A stretch of 64,000 nt of DNA, taken from the NCBI GenBank assembly GCA_900552495.1, contig URZY01000005.1, positions 1 to 64,000 of the forward strand. Direction: 5' to 3'. Each line of letters opens with the position of its first letter. Position 1 is the stretch's first letter. The notes beneath the pieces are model-generated. The model worked only from the letters and a program-made list of their open reading frames with translations, did not search any database and was not told the DNA's origin. Shown piece by piece: positions 8,776-16,661 of the stretch. The translations under genes were made by a program, and so were the position numbers. The DNA comes from an uncultured Mycoplasmatota bacterium. GTDB taxonomy: Bacteria; Bacillota_I; Bacilli_A; RF39; UBA660.

Positions 8776-9702
8776 ATGAATATCATAGATAAAAATTTTA
8801 AAAAGATAGTAGAAGAAATAAAATCATGTAGTGAAATGGAATTATATCACCGTATAAGAACAAAATTTGAACTTATACCAGAGGAAACAAAAAATAGCTG
8901 TATGAATTTTTTTAATCAATTTTCCTATTGGGGAAATTTAAATATTAAGGATAATGTCTACCAGGAAATAGAGCTAAAGGCTATGGAGTTACATCAACAT
9001 ATTGATGATTTTGTGTGGTTGTATCAACATTTAGAAGATTACCGTTCCAAAAGGTTACTATATGCAATTTTAAATAATTGGTACCAATATGATTTTTTGG
9101 AAACGGCCAGAACTAAAGAATGTTTATTTGATGAATATTTTGATTTAGATGTAATTAAATGTAATAATGATGAAGTTATTGTTGACTTAGGCGCTTACAC
9201 GGGAGATAGTATTTTATCTTATATAAAAAATTATGGGGAAGATTGTTATAAAAAAATATACTGCTATGAGATTACTCCTGAGACATTTGAAATACTTAAA
9301 AAAAATCTTTTACCTTTTCCTAATATTGAGTGTAGATTAAAAGGAGTTGGAGATAGATATGAAAAAATGGATGTAGAAAATAATTCGGCAAGTGTTTCTG
9401 CTAACACTTTAAAAACTCACGATGATGGAAAAATAGAGGTAACTACGCTTGATAAAGATATTGAAGATTCTATTACCCTAATTAAGGCAGATATTGAGGG
9501 ATTTGAGCAGAAAGCATTGGAGGGAGCTAGAAACCATATAAAAAATGAACATCCTAAATTGCTTATCTCTGTTTATCACAGGAATGAAGATTTATGGAAA
9601 ATACCAAAAATGATTTATGAAATGTCGAAAGATTATAAATTTTATTTAAGATTTAACAGTTCGCCTATTTATCCAACCGAAATCACTTTGTTAGCTATTT
9701 AA
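8776..9702 (+). CDS. FkbM family methyltransferase
   Basis: 308 residues. The C-terminal half (about 130-308) is a class I SAM-dependent methyltransferase of FkbM type: VIVDLGAYTGDSILSYI is the SAM-binding motif I, IYCYEITPETFEILKKN covers the following acidic residue, and LIKADIEGFEQKALEGA is the family's signature. FkbM proteins usually O-methylate sugars or natural products; the substrate here is unknown. The N-terminal 120 residues are helical and not assigned. The ATG at 8776 is preferred over GTG at 8770 because of the AGGAG spacing. It stands alone, not in a sugar-biosynthesis cluster. Confidence 0.85.
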   Translation: MNIIDKNFKKIVEEIKSCSEMELYHRIRTKFELIPEETKNSCMNFFNQFSYWGNLNIKDNVYQEIELKAMELHQHIDDFVWLYQHLEDYRSKRLLYAILNNWYQYDFLETARTKECLFDEYFDLDVIKCNNDEVIVDLGAYTGDSILSYIKNYGEDCYKKIYCYEITPETFEILKKNLLPFPNIECRLKGVGDRYEKMDVENNSASVSANTLKTHDDGKIEVTTLDKDIEDSITLIKADIEGFEQKALEGARNHIKNEHPKLLISVYHRNEDLWKIPKMIYEMSKDYKFYLRFNSSPIYPTEITLLAI

Positions 9703-9796
9703 TTCGTAATTATATATAGACTGTCTGATTTATATTTTATTTGTGATTCTTTGAGTTTAATTTTAATTAGAAATTGAAATTACTACGATAGAAGTA

Positions 9797-9821
9797 AAAA
9801 ACTTCCTTAATTGGAAGTTTT
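9797..9821. terminator. Bidirectional terminator between FkbM and GH3 genes
   Basis: AAAACTTCC and GGAAGTTTT form a nine-pair stem with a TTAATT loop. There are T runs on the plus side and an A run on the other side, so it can serve both convergent genes. Confidence 0.8.
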
Positions 9822-11184
9822 ATTTTGTTTTTTCATACATTAATCCCTTGTGAAATTTCCAAGAAATTATTTTATGAACAATACTATCAATAAATTCCTC
9901 GCTTAGTTCACCTTCTTCGACAGCTGTTTTTATTTCATTAAAAGCTTTTTCATAGTCGGTTGTCATTAAGATATCATTACCTGCTAAAAGAGCTTTTTTG
10001 TAGACATCTTTTATTGAAGAAGTGGCCCCCATAGCTAAATCGTCAGTTATTATAACTCCTGTAAAACCTAAATTATTACGAAGCAGATTGTGAACACTAG
10101 CTGAAAGAGAGGCTGGATTATTTTCGTCGATGCTATTTACAGTAATATGACTTACTAGCACTGCCTCGGCGCCACTTTCTATACCTGCAGCAAAAGGTGG
10201 TAAATCTTGTTCTTCTATTGCGGTAAAATCCCTTTTGTCTATTACTTTTCCATCATGAGAATCAGAATTATTAGCATATCCTGGAAAGTGTTTTAAAACA
10301 TAAGATACTCCCGTTTTTTTATTGGCCTCAATAACTGTTTTAGCATATTCAGAAGTTGTTTCAGTATCCTCTCCTATTGTTCGATGGTAAATATAATCGT
10401 CACTTGAGGTCGAGACATCAACTACTGGAGCAAGATTGACGTTTAAGCCTAACTCCTCTAATAAAAGACTTTTCTTTTGTGTATCTGTCTTTATTAAATC
10501 GAACCCACCCTCTTTATATAATTCTTGTGGAGATTTAAATGGCTCATCTGCAAGAAGTTTATTACTACTTATTCTTACAACAGAACCACCCTCTTCATCC
10601 ACTGCAGTTAGTAGAGGAATTTTAGAAGTAGCTTGGGCTGATGAAATCATTTTCTTAACTTCATCAGGTGTTTTCCCCTGAAAATCATGTTCAAAAAAAA
10701 CAAAGCCACCAACTTTATATTTATTTATTGCTTCCTTTACTTTGTCAGCATCATATCTTACTAACAATAATTGGCCAATCTTTTCGTCGAGGGTCATTTC
10801 CTTTAATTTGTTTGAAGCTAGGAGGTTGAAATTACTAAATAGATTATCTACTGAATATGGAGCAATTTCCTCATCTTGAGAAACAGGAGTAATATTTACT
10901 AATTTATTACCTTGCTGTTCTTTTGCTTTGTTTAATAGACCAGTATATTCAATTATTACATCATCACCTGGGGCAAAAACATCTTTTTCCACTGAAAATG
11001 TGTAAATAATATTTGCTTCATCCTTAACTGTCAAAGAGTCATTGCCACTTTTAAGAACAGTAGCGGTTAATTTACTAGTTTTTTCTAATGACTTCTCATT
11101 AGGTATTAACAAGTATGTTGCAAAAGAGGCAAAAAGGAAAATAGCAATTAGAGATAAATATTTCTTTTTATTAATATGAATCAC
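9820..11184 (-). CDS. Membrane-anchored glycoside hydrolase family 3 (beta-N-acetylhexosaminidase, NagZ-like)
   Basis: An extracellular enzyme expected to release N-acetylglucosamine from peptidoglycan fragments. Residues 8-27 form a signal anchor (YLSLIAIFLFASFATYLLI). A small beta-rich domain (about 35-105) precedes the GH3 catalytic domain (about 120-450). The catalytic loop KHFPGYANNSDSHDG carries the Asp-His pair typical of NagZ, and VIITDDLAMGA carries the nucleophile aspartate. No C-terminal GH3 domain is present, as in other NagZ proteins. The start is uncertain: the frame opens at GTG 11184, which overlaps the AGGTGAT ribosome site. Confidence 0.88.
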   Translation of the reverse strand: MIHINKKKYLSLIAIFLFASFATYLLIPNEKSLEKTSKLTATVLKSGNDSLTVKDEANIIYTFSVEKDVFAPGDDVIIEYTGLLNKAKEQQGNKLVNITPVSQDEEIAPYSVDNLFSNFNLLASNKLKEMTLDEKIGQLLLVRYDADKVKEAINKYKVGGFVFFEHDFQGKTPDEVKKMISSAQATSKIPLLTAVDEEGGSVVRISSNKLLADEPFKSPQELYKEGGFDLIKTDTQKKSLLLEELGLNVNLAPVVDVSTSSDDYIYHRTIGEDTETTSEYAKTVIEANKKTGVSYVLKHFPGYANNSDSHDGKVIDKRDFTAIEEQDLPPFAAGIESGAEAVLVSHITVNSIDENNPASLSASVHNLLRNNLGFTGVIITDDLAMGATSSIKDVYKKALLAGNDILMTTDYEKAFNEIKTAVEEGELSEEFIDSIVHKIISWKFHKGLMYEKTK

Positions 11185-11278
11185 CTACCAGTATAAATAT
11201 ATTGTATTGTCGATGATTTATACTACTTTTAGTTATTATTTTTTTAAATTTGTGATATAGTATTTTTGGGTGATTTGC

Positions 11279-12721
11279 TTGAAGAAAACACTGATATTAT
11301 TGTTTATAATTATTTTGACTATTATTGTTAATTTTGTTGGTGGAACATATATTTTCGTGGTTGATGATCTTGCTGAAGAGCCACGGGCAACAGAGATACC
11401 TAGATTTTATTTTGACGGAGATATGGCTGAGATGAATGAAAAAAGTGATGAAAGAAAAATCTCTGTTCGTTATAAGGGAAGCGATAATGAATTCGAAGCC
11501 TATGCAAAAGTAAAAATTCAAGGTAATTCTAGTGTTCTTTATGAAAAGAAAAATTATACAATTAAGTTTTATCGTGATAAAGACTTAGATGAAGAATATA
11601 AGGTTGATTTTGGTTGGGGAAAACAAAACAAGTATTGTTTAAAAGCAAATTGGATAGATAAAACACATGCAAGAAATATTGTAACCGCGAATTTAGTTGC
11701 TGAAATACAAAAAAAATATGGTTTATTTAAGAACACACCACACTATGGAACGATTGATGGAACTCCAGTCGAAATATATCTTAATGATAAATTCTTAGGA
11801 TTGTATACATTGAATATACCTAAGGATGCTTGGATGTTTGATATGGATGAAGGAAATGAAAATCATATTGTACTTGCTGGAAATGGCATTTCACCGGCAA
11901 ATCTATTTACAGGCGCCCCAGATCTTAAAGCTTGGGAGGTTGAAGTTGGAAAGAATAATCAAGCAACACTTGATAAATTAACCCGTTTATCAGAATTTAT
12001 AAGATTTAGCAGTGATGAGGATTTTCGTTCTAATATTGAGGAATACTTCAATCTTGATTCCTTGCTTAATTATTATGTAATGTTGCAATTTGCTCAACTC
12101 GTTGATAATGCCTATAAAAATATGTTACTTGTAACGTATGATGGTAAGATTTGGTATGCTAGTCTTTATGATTTAGACACATCATGGGGAACTCAATGGA
12201 ATGGTAAATCTAAACTTGAGTATAAAGAAGCAACTGTGCCAGGCGATAGTAAGTTATGGCAAAGATTAGAAAAATTATTTCCAAATGAATTAGCAGATCG
12301 TTACTTTGACCTAAGAAAAGATATGTTAACTATTGAAAATATTCAGGCTAAATTTGAAAATTTTACTAATACAATTCCAATAAGGTCTTTTGAAAAAGAA
12401 AAAAATAGATGGCAGAATATTCCAGGCTATAATTTAAAACAAATCAATAATTTTTTAGAAATAAGAGTCCCACTAGTTGATGCCTATTTTAAAAATCTTT
12501 ATACAAAAGAAGCTAAAGTTACAATTACTTATTCTAAAAATCTAGATAATTCAATCACTGTGAAAATCAAAAATTTACGTAAGGATATTATGGTATTGGG
12601 TGATGAGGAAGTAACTTTTGATAAGAATGGAAAATATAAGTTCTTATTTATGAATTTTGCTGGAGAAAGAGCGGAGATTACAGTAGATTCTAGAGAAATT
12701 AGAAAAAAATTAGAAGCATAA
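11279..12721 (+). CDS. CotH kinase family protein, membrane-anchored
   Basis: CotH proteins are secreted or spore-coat protein kinases with an atypical fold. A hydrophobic N-terminal segment (about 4-24, LILLFIIILTIIVNFVGG) anchors it outside the membrane. The CotH domain (about 60-400) shows KIQGNSS, KKNYTIKFYRD, the nucleotide-site region NKFLGLYTLNIPKD, and ASLYDLDTSWG, the metal-binding motif of the family. A small beta domain follows. I choose TTG 11279 (MKKTLILL) with the GGTGAT site; GTG at 11270 is the alternative. It is divergent from the GH3 gene, with a short shared promoter region. Confidence 0.85.
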   Translation: MKKTLILLFIIILTIIVNFVGGTYIFVVDDLAEEPRATEIPRFYFDGDMAEMNEKSDERKISVRYKGSDNEFEAYAKVKIQGNSSVLYEKKNYTIKFYRDKDLDEEYKVDFGWGKQNKYCLKANWIDKTHARNIVTANLVAEIQKKYGLFKNTPHYGTIDGTPVEIYLNDKFLGLYTLNIPKDAWMFDMDEGNENHIVLAGNGISPANLFTGAPDLKAWEVEVGKNNQATLDKLTRLSEFIRFSSDEDFRSNIEEYFNLDSLLNYYVMLQFAQLVDNAYKNMLLVTYDGKIWYASLYDLDTSWGTQWNGKSKLEYKEATVPGDSKLWQRLEKLFPNELADRYFDLRKDMLTIENIQAKFENFTNTIPIRSFEKEKNRWQNIPGYNLKQINNFLEIRVPLVDAYFKNLYTKEAKVTITYSKNLDNSITVKIKNLRKDIMVLGDEEVTFDKNGKYKFLFMNFAGERAEITVDSREIRKKLEA

Positions 12722-12738
12722 AAATTGCTTCTTTTTAT
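12713..12738 (+). terminator. Terminator after the CotH gene
   Basis: GAAGCA and TGCTTC pair across a seven-base loop that includes the stop codon, followed by TTTTTATTT. Confidence 0.7.
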
Positions 12739-12791
12739 TTACTTTTAGTAATTAAATTGTATAATAAACTTAATTTGTGGAGGTGTCTTTG

Positions 12792-13550
12792 GTGAATAAA
12801 ACGGATTTTGAGAATGATGTTAAATTGTTTATGATTTTTGATATATTAGGGGATACTGAAAGGACTGGTCCTCTACTTTGGCATATTGAGAGAGAAAGGC
12901 TAGAAGATGTTAAAAATCATATTTTAGACTTACTCCTTATTTTTAGAATTATAAAGAAGTATTTACCTGATAAATTAGATAATAATAAAATAGTTGATTA
13001 TATTATATGTCACGATTTACCAGAAGCAATTACTGGTGACATTACTAAATTTGAGGGGGTTGCAAAGGAAGAAATTCAAAGTGTTACAGAAGAAGCCATT
13101 GACTATTTGGGTGAGAGATTTAATGATGTGTTTAATATCTATGAAATATTAAATGATTATGAGAGGCAGATTGACTTAGAGGCGAAAATAGTTAATATGA
13201 TTGATAAAGTTCATTCGGCAACGACATTTATTAAGTACGAAAGTGAAAAACATGTAAATATGGATGACGAAAGAATTCTTTCTTGTCTTAGACAGCATCC
13301 ATTTGTAGTACAAAAAATTGCTGAAGGAAAAGACTTAGCCGATATTTTTTATGAATTTCATATGATGTCTGTTAAAATATCTGATGCAGAATGTAATAAA
13401 TATGGAATAAAGCGCGAGGAGGCCGACCAGATTGTTGAGGCTATTAGAGGGTTTGCCGAGGAATTTTACGCGCAAAAAGTTAATAGAACTCTATTAAAGG
13501 TTAAAGATGATTTTCCAAAAACTGCTATGCGTTATAAAAGAAAAAATTAA
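12792..13550 (+). CDS. HD domain phosphohydrolase (YfbR-like)
   Basis: A 252-residue soluble HD-superfamily protein. CHDLPEAITGDI near residue 73 is the HD metal motif with the LPE/TGD context of YfbR-type 5'-deoxynucleotidases and related HD_3 proteins. A distant aspartate in MIDKVHSATTF supplies the last ligand. Expected activity is dephosphorylation of nucleotides, but the substrate cannot be read from sequence. GTG at 12792 is chosen because GGAGGTG ends six bases before it; the frame is open back to 12777, which lies inside that site. It ends in a strong terminator. Confidence 0.8.
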   Translation: MNKTDFENDVKLFMIFDILGDTERTGPLLWHIERERLEDVKNHILDLLLIFRIIKKYLPDKLDNNKIVDYIICHDLPEAITGDITKFEGVAKEEIQSVTEEAIDYLGERFNDVFNIYEILNDYERQIDLEAKIVNMIDKVHSATTFIKYESEKHVNMDDERILSCLRQHPFVVQKIAEGKDLADIFYEFHMMSVKISDAECNKYGIKREEADQIVEAIRGFAEEFYAQKVNRTLLKVKDDFPKTAMRYKRKN

Positions 13551-13557
13551 TAATAAT

Positions 13558-13582
13558 GTTCACTTAAAAGTGAACTTTTTTT
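13558..13582 (+). terminator. Terminator after the HD gene
   Basis: GTTCACTT (13558-13565) and AAGTGAAC (13568-13575) form a perfect stem, followed by TTTTTTT. Confidence 0.9.
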
Positions 13583-13727
13583 ACTTTTTGTGACACTTTA
13601 TATTTATTTTTATGGGGTTTTACTTCACTATTTGGAAAATCTATGATATTTTGTATTATAGAGATGGGTTTGACATACAATTTATATATGATAAAATTTA
13701 GTTTCGGCCTTAAAGGAGGAATTGAAG

Positions 13728-14435
13728 TTGGATTACTTAAGTTTTTTAGAACGAATAACTATTTGTTTTATTTTGGGAATCATCATTGGATTTGAAAGAC
13801 AATATCGAAGAAGAATTGCTGGAATTAGGACAATTTCGCTAGTAACAATTGGTGCTTTTTTATTTGTTTCAGTTTCTGAATTAACTGTTGCTAATGATGT
13901 ATCTCGAGTAGCTGCACAAGTTGTATCGGGAATTGGTTTCTTAGGTGCAGGTGTTATTTTGAGAGATGGAACTAATATTCGTGGATTAAATACTGCTGCT
14001 ACTTTATGGTGCAGTGCCGCGGTTGGTACACTTACCGCTTTAGGCTTGGTTGTTGAGGCAATCATTGGAGTTTTCTTTATTTTATTCTCAAATATTGTTT
14101 TACGTTTTATCTCGAGAGTTATTATGGGGCGTATCAATCCTAAAGTTGAACACTACGTTCTAACAATTGAATGTTTACCAGAAAAAGAAATGACTGTTAA
14201 AAATTTACTAATACAAAAATTAAAGTCACAAGATAATGTTTTAAAACATTTCAAGACTAGTAAAGAAAATAATTTAATGAAAATCGAAGTACAAATTGAA
14301 GTTTTACACGATGGAGTCGAGAGTATCAACAGTATTATAAATAAACTTTGTGTTGAACCCGGAATTAGTTCAACTGAGTTTACAGAGATAATAAATTATG
14401 TTGATGATGACGACGATGATTATGATTCAAAGTAG
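13728..14435 (+). CDS. mgtC: MgtC/SapB family membrane protein
   Basis: 235 residues. The N-terminal 130 residues hold four to five membrane helices with the MgtC signature: FILGIIIGFERQYRRRIAGIR, then VVSGIGFLGAGVILRDG and TAATLWCSAAVGTL. The C-terminal soluble domain (about 140-230) ends in an aspartate-rich tail. MgtC proteins affect growth at low magnesium and membrane energetics, with the mechanism still debated. TTG at 13728 is chosen for the AGGAGGA spacing over TTG 13722, which is too close. An upstream TTGACA (13670-13675) with TAAAAT 16 bases later is a plausible promoter. Confidence 0.85.
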   Translation: MDYLSFLERITICFILGIIIGFERQYRRRIAGIRTISLVTIGAFLFVSVSELTVANDVSRVAAQVVSGIGFLGAGVILRDGTNIRGLNTAATLWCSAAVGTLTALGLVVEAIIGVFFILFSNIVLRFISRVIMGRINPKVEHYVLTIECLPEKEMTVKNLLIQKLKSQDNVLKHFKTSKENNLMKIEVQIEVLHDGVESINSIINKLCVEPGISSTEFTEIINYVDDDDDDYDSK

Positions 14436-14440
14436 TAAAC

Positions 14441-14469
14441 TTGACAGTTAATATGAAATGTGATATACT
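14441..14469 (+). promoter_or_regulatory. Promoter of the thrS leader
   Basis: TTGACA (14441-14446), a 17-base spacer and TATACT (14464-14469), starting five bases after the mgtC stop codon. Confidence 0.85.
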
Positions 14470-14497
14470 TTGTTTACTTTTTAAAAGGGAGATAGTT

Positions 14498-14554
14498 ATG
14501 TTAAAACAGACGACGACAATTATTACAACGAATGGTAAGTCAAGGTTTAATTGA
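14498..14554 (+). CDS. Threonine-rich leader peptide (18 aa)
   Basis: The peptide MLKQTTTIITTNGKSRFN is encoded after the ribosome site AAAAGGGAGAT. Five of 18 codons are threonine and two are isoleucine in one block, the same design as the E. coli thrL attenuator peptide (which also has Thr/Ile runs followed by NG). A terminator hairpin lies 45 bases after its stop codon. I infer that ribosome stalling at the Thr codons changes RNA folding downstream. It is separate from the T-box that follows. Confidence 0.7.
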   Translation: MLKQTTTIITTNGKSRFN

Positions 14555-14573
14555 TTGTTTTAGCATTGTATAA

Positions 14574-14630
14574 ATTACAGAAATTTATTTATATGAAGAG
14601 TCTATTACAATCTGTAGTAGACTTTTATTT
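14574..14630 (+). promoter_or_regulatory. Leader-peptide attenuator: antiterminator and terminator
   Basis: The terminator stem is AGTCTATTACA (14599-14609) with TGTAGTAGACT (14613-14623), eleven pairs including one G-U, followed by TTTATTTTA. An alternative pairing exists: ATTACAG (14574-14580) with CTGTAGT (14612-14618), which would disrupt the terminator. ATTACA inside the leader-peptide Thr codons (14522-14527) can also pair with TGTAGT. Confidence 0.65.
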
Positions 14631-14644
14631 TAGACAATATATTA

Positions 14645-14850
14645 TAAAGACTACAATGTAGGATATGATTATTAGGTGGTATTTTTTAGAGAGGCATCGT
14701 TGGTGGAAGATGCTAAATATGCTTAGTAATTACTCCCTATTAAGTCGCGCTCGAAAGAGATGCCCGAGTAATACCGGTTAACTAAATTAAGAAAAAAATA
14801 AGGATGGTACCGTGTCATAGACACTCCTAGTGGTAGCATCTTTTTTGTTT
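14645..14850 (+). promoter_or_regulatory. T-box riboswitch upstream of thrS
   Basis: Stem I distal elements are visible: AGAGAG (14689-14694), then GCATC and GATGC flanking a GTTGGTGGAA loop. The T-box sequence is GGATGGTACCGTG (14802-14814). The terminator pairs GATGGTACC with GGTAGCATC around a GTGT/ACAC inner stem and ends in TTTTTTG (up to about 14849). AGG/CCT and GTG/CAC pairings can form the antiterminator. Uncharged tRNA-Thr binding should allow read-through. A possible ACT specifier lies at 14732-14734, but an alternative stem there makes that assignment weak. Confidence 0.88.
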
Positions 14851-14867
14851 TTAAGGAGATGATAATA

Positions 14868-14921
14868 ATGACGGAAGATGAGACGAAAAAGGACTACTCC
14901 CCTTTTAAAAAGGAAAAATGA
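14868..14921 (+). CDS. Small ORF (17 aa) between the T-box and thrS
   Basis: The frame MTEDETKKDYSPFKKEK begins at an ATG with the strong site AAGGAGAT eight bases upstream and ends at TGA (14919-14921), just before thrS. The TGA overlaps an in-frame thrS ATG at 14918 as ATGA. It may couple translation to thrS, or be a remnant. No homology is recognised. Confidence 0.4.
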   Translation: MTEDETKKDYSPFKKEK

Positions 14922-14935
14922 AAGAAGGAATAAAT

Positions 14936-16471
14936 ATGATAAACGAAATTGCAGTTAATCTGCTAGAAAAAGTAATTAAAGAAAAGTACGAAAAGATTGA
15001 ATTAGATAATAAATGGTGGGATGATAAAGATTTTTATTATGAGTTTAAGGCTGAACAGAAAGTTAGTGATAAACAATTTGAAGAATTTGAAGAAAAGATT
15101 AGAAAACTAAATAACAAGTGTTTTGTAAAATTAATTAGAATTAGTGGTGTTTATTATGAAGGAAATGTAGAAAATGAAATGATTAATAGAATTTGTGGAA
15201 AGGCATTTACTAGTGAAGAAGATTTAAATAGCTATCTAGCGTTTGTCGAGGAAGCGAGTTTGCATGATCACAGAAAAATTGGTCGTGATTTAGACTTGTT
15301 TTGCTTTTCGGACTATGTTGGACCGGGTTTGCCACTATATACTCCACGGGGAGTAATTGTTAAAGACGCTTTGCAAAAAGAAATAGAAAAAGTATGCCGA
15401 AAGTATGGATTTCAAAAAGTAAGTTGTCCAAGTTTAGCGGACATATCGCTATTTGAAACTTCTGGTCATGCAATGAAATTTAATGATGAATTATTTAGGG
15501 TTTCATCGCCAAAAGGTCATAATTTTGTTTTAAAGCCAGTTCAGTGTCCTCATCATACTCAAATTTATGCTTCGAAATTAAGAAGTTATAAAGATTTGCC
15601 AATTAGATATATGGAGTCTGACAAACAGTATCGTGCTGAGTTGCAAGGCGCTGTTGGAGGCTTGTCACGGGTGTACGCAATTACTGTTGAAGATGGGCAT
15701 TCTTTTTGTCGAATTGATCAAGTTAAAGAGGAAGTTATTAATATGTGCAATATTATTAAGGACTTTTATTCTAGTTTAGGTTTGTGGAATGATTATTGGG
15801 TGTCATTATCAGTAAGGGATTATGACCATCCAGAAAAGTATATTGGTGATGATGCTGATTGGGATATATGTGAAAAAATGTTGCAAGATGTTTCTTTAGA
15901 ATTAGGACTTAATGCCAAAAAATGCGAGGGAGAAGCTGCTTTATATGGGCCAAAATTAGATTTTATGTTCAAAGATGCCTTGGGAAGAGAAATACAAATT
16001 CCTACTGTACAATTGGATTTTGCTACTCCAAAAAGATTTGATCTAGAATATATTGGTGAAAATGGAGAAAAATGTACTCCAGTTATGGTCCACCGAGCAA
16101 TTCTTGGCTCTTACGAAAGATTTTTAGTTTTACTTCTTGAACAATTCAAAGGCATTTTGCCTATTTGGCTATCACCTGTACAAGTACAAATTATTCCTGT
16201 TAATATTAAATATCACGATGAATATTGTAAAAAACTATTACATAGATTATTAGAGGAAGATATTCGAGCTGAATATGATAATAGTAATGAAAGTATGGGA
16301 AAGAAAATTCGTCAAAGTAATATGATGAAAAATCCAATTACGGTAATTATTGGTGATAGTGAGAGGGATAAGGAAATGGTTAGCTTTAAAAAATTGGGAA
16401 GTAATGACAATATTTCAATGTCCCTAGAGGCATTCATTTCATACCTTAAAGACTATATTAAAAGTCGTTAG
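14936..16471 (+). CDS. thrS: Threonyl-tRNA synthetase lacking TGS and editing domains
   Basis: A class II synthetase that charges tRNA-Thr, here 511 residues against about 640 for a full bacterial enzyme. The catalytic core (about 110-400) has motif 1 around GPGLPLYTPRGV, the zinc cysteine in VQCPHHTQIY, motif 2 around YRAELQGAVGGLSRVYAI with EDGHSFC, and motif 3 VHRAILGSYERF. The anticodon-binding domain follows (LSPVQVQIIPVN to the end). The TGS domain and the HxxxH editing domain are absent; only about 85 unassigned residues precede the core. I start it at ATG 14936; ATG 14918 is in frame. The leader peptide and T-box indicate induction when Thr-tRNA is scarce. Confidence 0.88.
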   Translation: MINEIAVNLLEKVIKEKYEKIELDNKWWDDKDFYYEFKAEQKVSDKQFEEFEEKIRKLNNKCFVKLIRISGVYYEGNVENEMINRICGKAFTSEEDLNSYLAFVEEASLHDHRKIGRDLDLFCFSDYVGPGLPLYTPRGVIVKDALQKEIEKVCRKYGFQKVSCPSLADISLFETSGHAMKFNDELFRVSSPKGHNFVLKPVQCPHHTQIYASKLRSYKDLPIRYMESDKQYRAELQGAVGGLSRVYAITVEDGHSFCRIDQVKEEVINMCNIIKDFYSSLGLWNDYWVSLSVRDYDHPEKYIGDDADWDICEKMLQDVSLELGLNAKKCEGEAALYGPKLDFMFKDALGREIQIPTVQLDFATPKRFDLEYIGENGEKCTPVMVHRAILGSYERFLVLLLEQFKGILPIWLSPVQVQIIPVNIKYHDEYCKKLLHRLLEEDIRAEYDNSNESMGKKIRQSNMMKNPITVIIGDSERDKEMVSFKKLGSNDNISMSLEAFISYLKDYIKSR

Positions 16472-16473
16472 GG

Positions 16474-16501
16474 TTGACTTTTAATTAAAATATGTTATAA
16501 T
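16474..16501 (+). promoter_or_regulatory. Promoter of the 16507 RNA
   Basis: TTGACT (16474-16479) and TATAAT (16496-16501) with a 16-base spacer, beginning three bases after the thrS stop codon. Confidence 0.75.
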
Positions 16502-16506
16502 AAGAT

Positions 16507-16608
16507 GCGGTGAGGAGATATAAGCAACTTGTGAGCTATCTCGGGTAAATACCTACACGAACTTTTAAAAGTACGGAGTCACTGTCAATAATGGCTTCGT
16601 ACTTTTTT
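16507..16608 (+). ncRNA. Candidate structured RNA with terminator (leader or sRNA)
   Basis: The transcript predicted from the promoter folds into a junction: GTG (16510-16512) can pair with CAC, enclosing a GAGATA/TATCTC hairpin and a GGTA/TACC hairpin. It then runs into an intrinsic terminator with arms AAGTACG and CGTACTT and TTTTTT at about 16600-16606. I cannot match it to a riboswitch class I know. It ends about 55 bases before the next gene, so it may control that gene or be a free small RNA. Confidence 0.5.
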
Positions 16609-16661
16609 GTCGCTTTTTGTCGATTGCGAAGTCATTCTATAAAGAAAGGAGGAATTCTATA

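Noticed and set aside
13733..14137. Minus-strand frame of 134 codons over mgtC
   Set aside because: Antisense shadow; the MgtC motifs on the other strand are unambiguous.
14599..14630. Reading the first hairpin as part of the T-box stem I
   Set aside because: It is an 11-pair stem followed directly by a T-rich tract, and the T-box stem I can be closed further downstream (GACT 14648 with AGTC 14743).
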